Shown one piece after another: positions 4,227-5,774 of a DNA stretch of 5,774 bases (its first letter is position 1; every line of letters starts with the position of its first letter). The stretch spans positions 30,053 to 35,826 of the forward strand of contig MGQN01000044.1 of the NCBI GenBank assembly GCA_001797845.1. The letters run 5' to 3'. The translations under genes and the position numbers were made by a program. The notes below the pieces were generated by a model that was not told the origin of the DNA, ran no database searches, and worked only from the letters and a program-made list of their open reading frames with translations. This DNA comes from Deltaproteobacteria bacterium RBG_16_44_11 (GTDB taxonomy: Bacteria > Desulfobacterota > Syntrophia > Syntrophales > Smithellaceae).

Positions 4227-4694
4227 ATGCAGATATTTGTTGATGCGGATGCGTTTCCGAATGTTATCAGAGATATCTTGATCAAAGCATCCTTACGATT
4301 AAATGTTTCTTTGATCTTTGTGGCCAATAAACCGTTGCGTCTCGAGAACTTGACAAATATATCCCTGATCCTGGTTCCGGAGGGGCCTGATGTGGCCGAT
4401 GATTGCATTGCCCAGTTAGTGCAGCCGGGCGACCTCGTGATAACAGCCGATATTCCGCTTGCCGACCGTGTAGTCGCCAAAAAAGCCTTTGCGATGAATC
4501 CGCGCGGCAAACTCTATACGGAGCACAACATCAAAGACCGGCTGGCGATGCGGAATTTGCTCAATGAACTAAGAGATAATGGCACGATGACAGGCGGCCC
4601 GGCTGAATTCGGCAAGAAAGACCGTCAGGCATTTGCCAACCAGCTGGACAGCTTTTTAATCAGACAGCTGAAATTAGAAAACTCAACGAAATGA
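4227..4694 (+). CDS. yaiI: YaiI/YqxD family protein (UPF0178, DUF188), 155 residues
   Basis: Length and sequence match the YaiI/YqxD family (E. coli YaiI, 152 residues) from end to end. The N-terminal IFVDADAFPNVIRDIL carries the paired aspartates (Asp6, Asp8). The centre has GPDVADDCI and GDLVITADIPLADRVV, then the conserved NPRGKLYT, RLAMRNLLNELR and TGGPAEFGKKDRQAFANQLD. The fold is predicted to be PIN-like with an acidic metal site, so nuclease activity is conceivable, but no function is established. The usual VDADACP motif has Phe in place of Cys here. ATG 4227 is chosen over an in-frame TTG at 4197 because the family starts here and AGAGG (4218-4222) lies 4 bases upstream, a rather short spacing. 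The 168-base gap before it is mostly the palindromic element. It is probably cytosolic and independently transcribed. Confidence 0.95.
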   Translation: MQIFVDADAFPNVIRDILIKASLRLNVSLIFVANKPLRLENLTNISLILVPEGPDVADDCIAQLVQPGDLVITADIPLADRVVAKKAFAMNPRGKLYTEHNIKDRLAMRNLLNELRDNGTMTGGPAEFGKKDRQAFANQLDSFLIRQLKLENSTK

Positions 4695-4779
4695 AAAATA
4701 ATGCTATTCCTCAAATGAATCTTCTTGATATTATATCTTACTTTCGGTAAACGAATATACTATTTTTATCCGGGGTAAA

Positions 4780-5187
4780 ATGATGCCGAAAAACACAAAA
4801 AGAAATGACCTGTCCGGTTTGACTCTGCTGGGCAAAGCGACGAAGCCGTTGCGCAAGCTGGAGACGTTTCCCAATCGCCATCCCAAACGCAACTATTTAA
4901 TTACCCTGCAAACAGAAGAATTTACTTGTGTTTGTCCCAAGACGGGTCAGCCGGATTTCGCCAAAATAAAAATCCAATACATACCGGATAAGAAAATTAT
5001 CGAATCCAAATCATTAAAATTATATCTATGGTCTTTCCGCAATGAGGGTGTTTTTCACGAACATGTCACCAATATAATTTTGGATGATCTGGTAGCCGCA
5101 CTTAAACCGCGCTGGTGTAAGGTCAGCGCGGAATTTGCCGTGCGCGGCGGCATCGGCATTACTGTGGACACAGAATATAAAAAATAA
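4780..5187 (+). CDS. queF: NADPH-dependent 7-cyano-7-deazaguanine (preQ0) reductase, unimodular type
   Basis: QueF reduces the nitrile of preQ0 to the amine of preQ1, the last free-base step before insertion of the queuosine precursor into tRNA; it acts in the cytosol. CVCPKTGQPDFA (50-61) contains the thioimide-forming Cys52 and the catalytic Asp59. ESKSLKLYLWSFRN (75-88) is the QueF signature that binds NADPH. FHEH (92-95) supplies the His and Glu that contact the substrate. At 135 residues it is the short single-domain (Bacillus-like, tunnelling-fold) type, not the long bimodular E. coli type. Two tandem ATG codons (4780, 4783) follow GGGG (4772-4775). The second has the better 7-base spacing, so the true start may be 4783. 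No other queuosine gene and no preQ1 riboswitch fold is visible upstream. carB follows after 64 bases. Confidence 0.97.
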   Translation: MMPKNTKRNDLSGLTLLGKATKPLRKLETFPNRHPKRNYLITLQTEEFTCVCPKTGQPDFAKIKIQYIPDKKIIESKSLKLYLWSFRNEGVFHEHVTNIILDDLVAALKPRWCKVSAEFAVRGGIGITVDTEYKK

Positions 5188-5251
5188 TTTGTTGCTGCAT
5201 ATAAAAAACAGAAAATAATTTTGAAATTATTACGCATAAAAAGGACAAAGA

Positions 5252-5774
5252 ATGGCAAAACGCAAAGATATAAAGAAAGTTTTGATTATCGGCTCAGGCC
5301 CCATAGTTATCGGTCAGGCTTGTGAATTTGATTACTCGGGAACTCAGGCCTGCAAAGCACTGCGCAAGTTAGGTTATAAAATTGTTCTGGTTAACTCCAA
5401 TCCGGCAACGATTATGACCGACCCGGGCATGGCCGATGTTACTTATATCGAACCTCTAAATTTTCAAACCCTGACAGAAATTATTGAAAATGAAAAACCG
5501 GATGCTATCCTTCCCAATTTGGGCGGCCAGACCGGACTGAATCTCACTTCGGAACTGCACCGCAAGGGAGTTTTAAAAAAACACGGCGTAAAAGTAATCG
5601 GTGTTCAAGTGGACGCCATCGAACGCGGGGAAGATAGAATCGCTTTTAAAGAAACCATGAACAAACTGGGTATTGAAATGCCCAAGAGTGAACCGGCTGT
5701 CACTGTGGAAGAAGCCGAGAAAATAGCGGCTCAGCTCGGTTATCCGGTTGTTATTCGCCCGGCTTATACCATGG
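5252..5774 (+). CDS. carB: Carbamoyl-phosphate synthase large subunit, N-terminal 174 residues (runs off right edge)
   Basis: CarB makes carbamoyl phosphate from bicarbonate, ATP and glutamine-derived ammonia for pyrimidine and arginine synthesis, working with the glutaminase subunit CarA. The visible part covers the start of the first ATP-grasp half (carboxyphosphate synthesis). It includes GSGPIVIGQACEFDYSGTQA (14-33), LVNSNPATIMTDPGMAD (46-62), NLGGQTGLNL (89-98), and the ATP-binding arginines Arg129 (EDRIAFKETM) and Arg169 (VVIRPAYTM), at the same numbers as in E. coli. ATG 5252 has AAGGA (5241-5245) 6 bases upstream. carA is not the preceding gene, so it lies elsewhere or downstream. The 64-base gap after queF holds an AT-only inverted repeat (5214-5221 with 5224-5231) without a U-tract terminator, so co-transcription with queF is possible. 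No pyrimidine attenuator is visible. Confidence 0.98.
   Translation, partial: MAKRKDIKKVLIIGSGPIVIGQACEFDYSGTQACKALRKLGYKIVLVNSNPATIMTDPGMADVTYIEPLNFQTLTEIIENEKPDAILPNLGGQTGLNLTSELHRKGVLKKHGVKVIGVQVDAIERGEDRIAFKETMNKLGIEMPKSEPAVTVEEAEKIAAQLGYPVVIRPAYTM

Noticed and set aside
3983..4510. 175-residue minus-strand ORF across ywbE, the palindromic element and yaiI
   Set aside because: Antisense to two well-recognised genes and reads through the repeat; no family resemblance.
4691..4750. 19-residue ORF whose ATG overlaps the yaiI stop (ATGA)
   Set aside because: The overlap looks like translational coupling, but the peptide is short, has no notable composition and no homologue I recognise. Chance is the simpler explanation.
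4695..4779. Possible preQ1 riboswitch upstream of queF
   Set aside because: I looked for the small C-rich hairpin plus A-rich tail of the preQ1 aptamer and found no matching arrangement.
5212..5231. AT-only inverted repeat (AATAATTT / AAATTATT) between queF and carB as a terminator
   Set aside because: The stem is all A-T with almost no loop and has no following U tract, so it is unlikely to terminate transcription.

Overview
The window reads as ordinary chromosomal DNA of a Gram-negative bacterium, most like a member of the former Deltaproteobacteria (Desulfobacterota; Syntrophales/Geobacter-like). This placement is an inference. It rests on the mixture of gene families, a Trp-rich exported protein of a type I associate with that group, and transcription attenuation by a leader peptide. 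No rRNA, tRNA, CRISPR array or transposase gene is present.

Left part, minus strand (1-1217). The 5' two thirds of a DAHP synthase gene (first step of aromatic amino-acid synthesis) runs off the left edge. Upstream of it, in order of transcription, lie a good sigma-70 promoter, a 31-residue leader ORF with seven aromatic codons in nine, a first hairpin, and a terminator-type hairpin ending just before the aroF ribosome binding site. Together these form a convincing aromatic amino-acid attenuator, and this is the best find in the window. Next is a small single-pass membrane protein with a charged helical tail.

Middle, minus strand (1254-3658). A strong hairpin separates the membrane protein from a run of genes: a Trp-rich exported protein, a glyoxalase-I-like VOC protein, and a 76-residue unknown protein. 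The unknown protein has an exceptionally strong ribosome binding site and a structured 5' UTR with its own likely promoter. Upstream of these is a zinc-dependent medium-chain dehydrogenase that lacks its usual first ~30 residues and is probably 5'-truncated.

Right part, plus strand (3808-5774). A YwbE-family protein is followed by a 123-bp palindromic element whose terminal repeat begins inside the ywbE stop codon. Then come a YaiI/YqxD (DUF188) protein, the queuosine enzyme QueF, and the first 174 residues of CarB. These look like independent housekeeping genes rather than one pathway. The minus-strand and plus-strand blocks diverge from the AT-rich gap at about 3690-3810.

I see no multi-gene novel system. 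The items worth following are the attenuator, the palindromic element and the truncated dehydrogenase.
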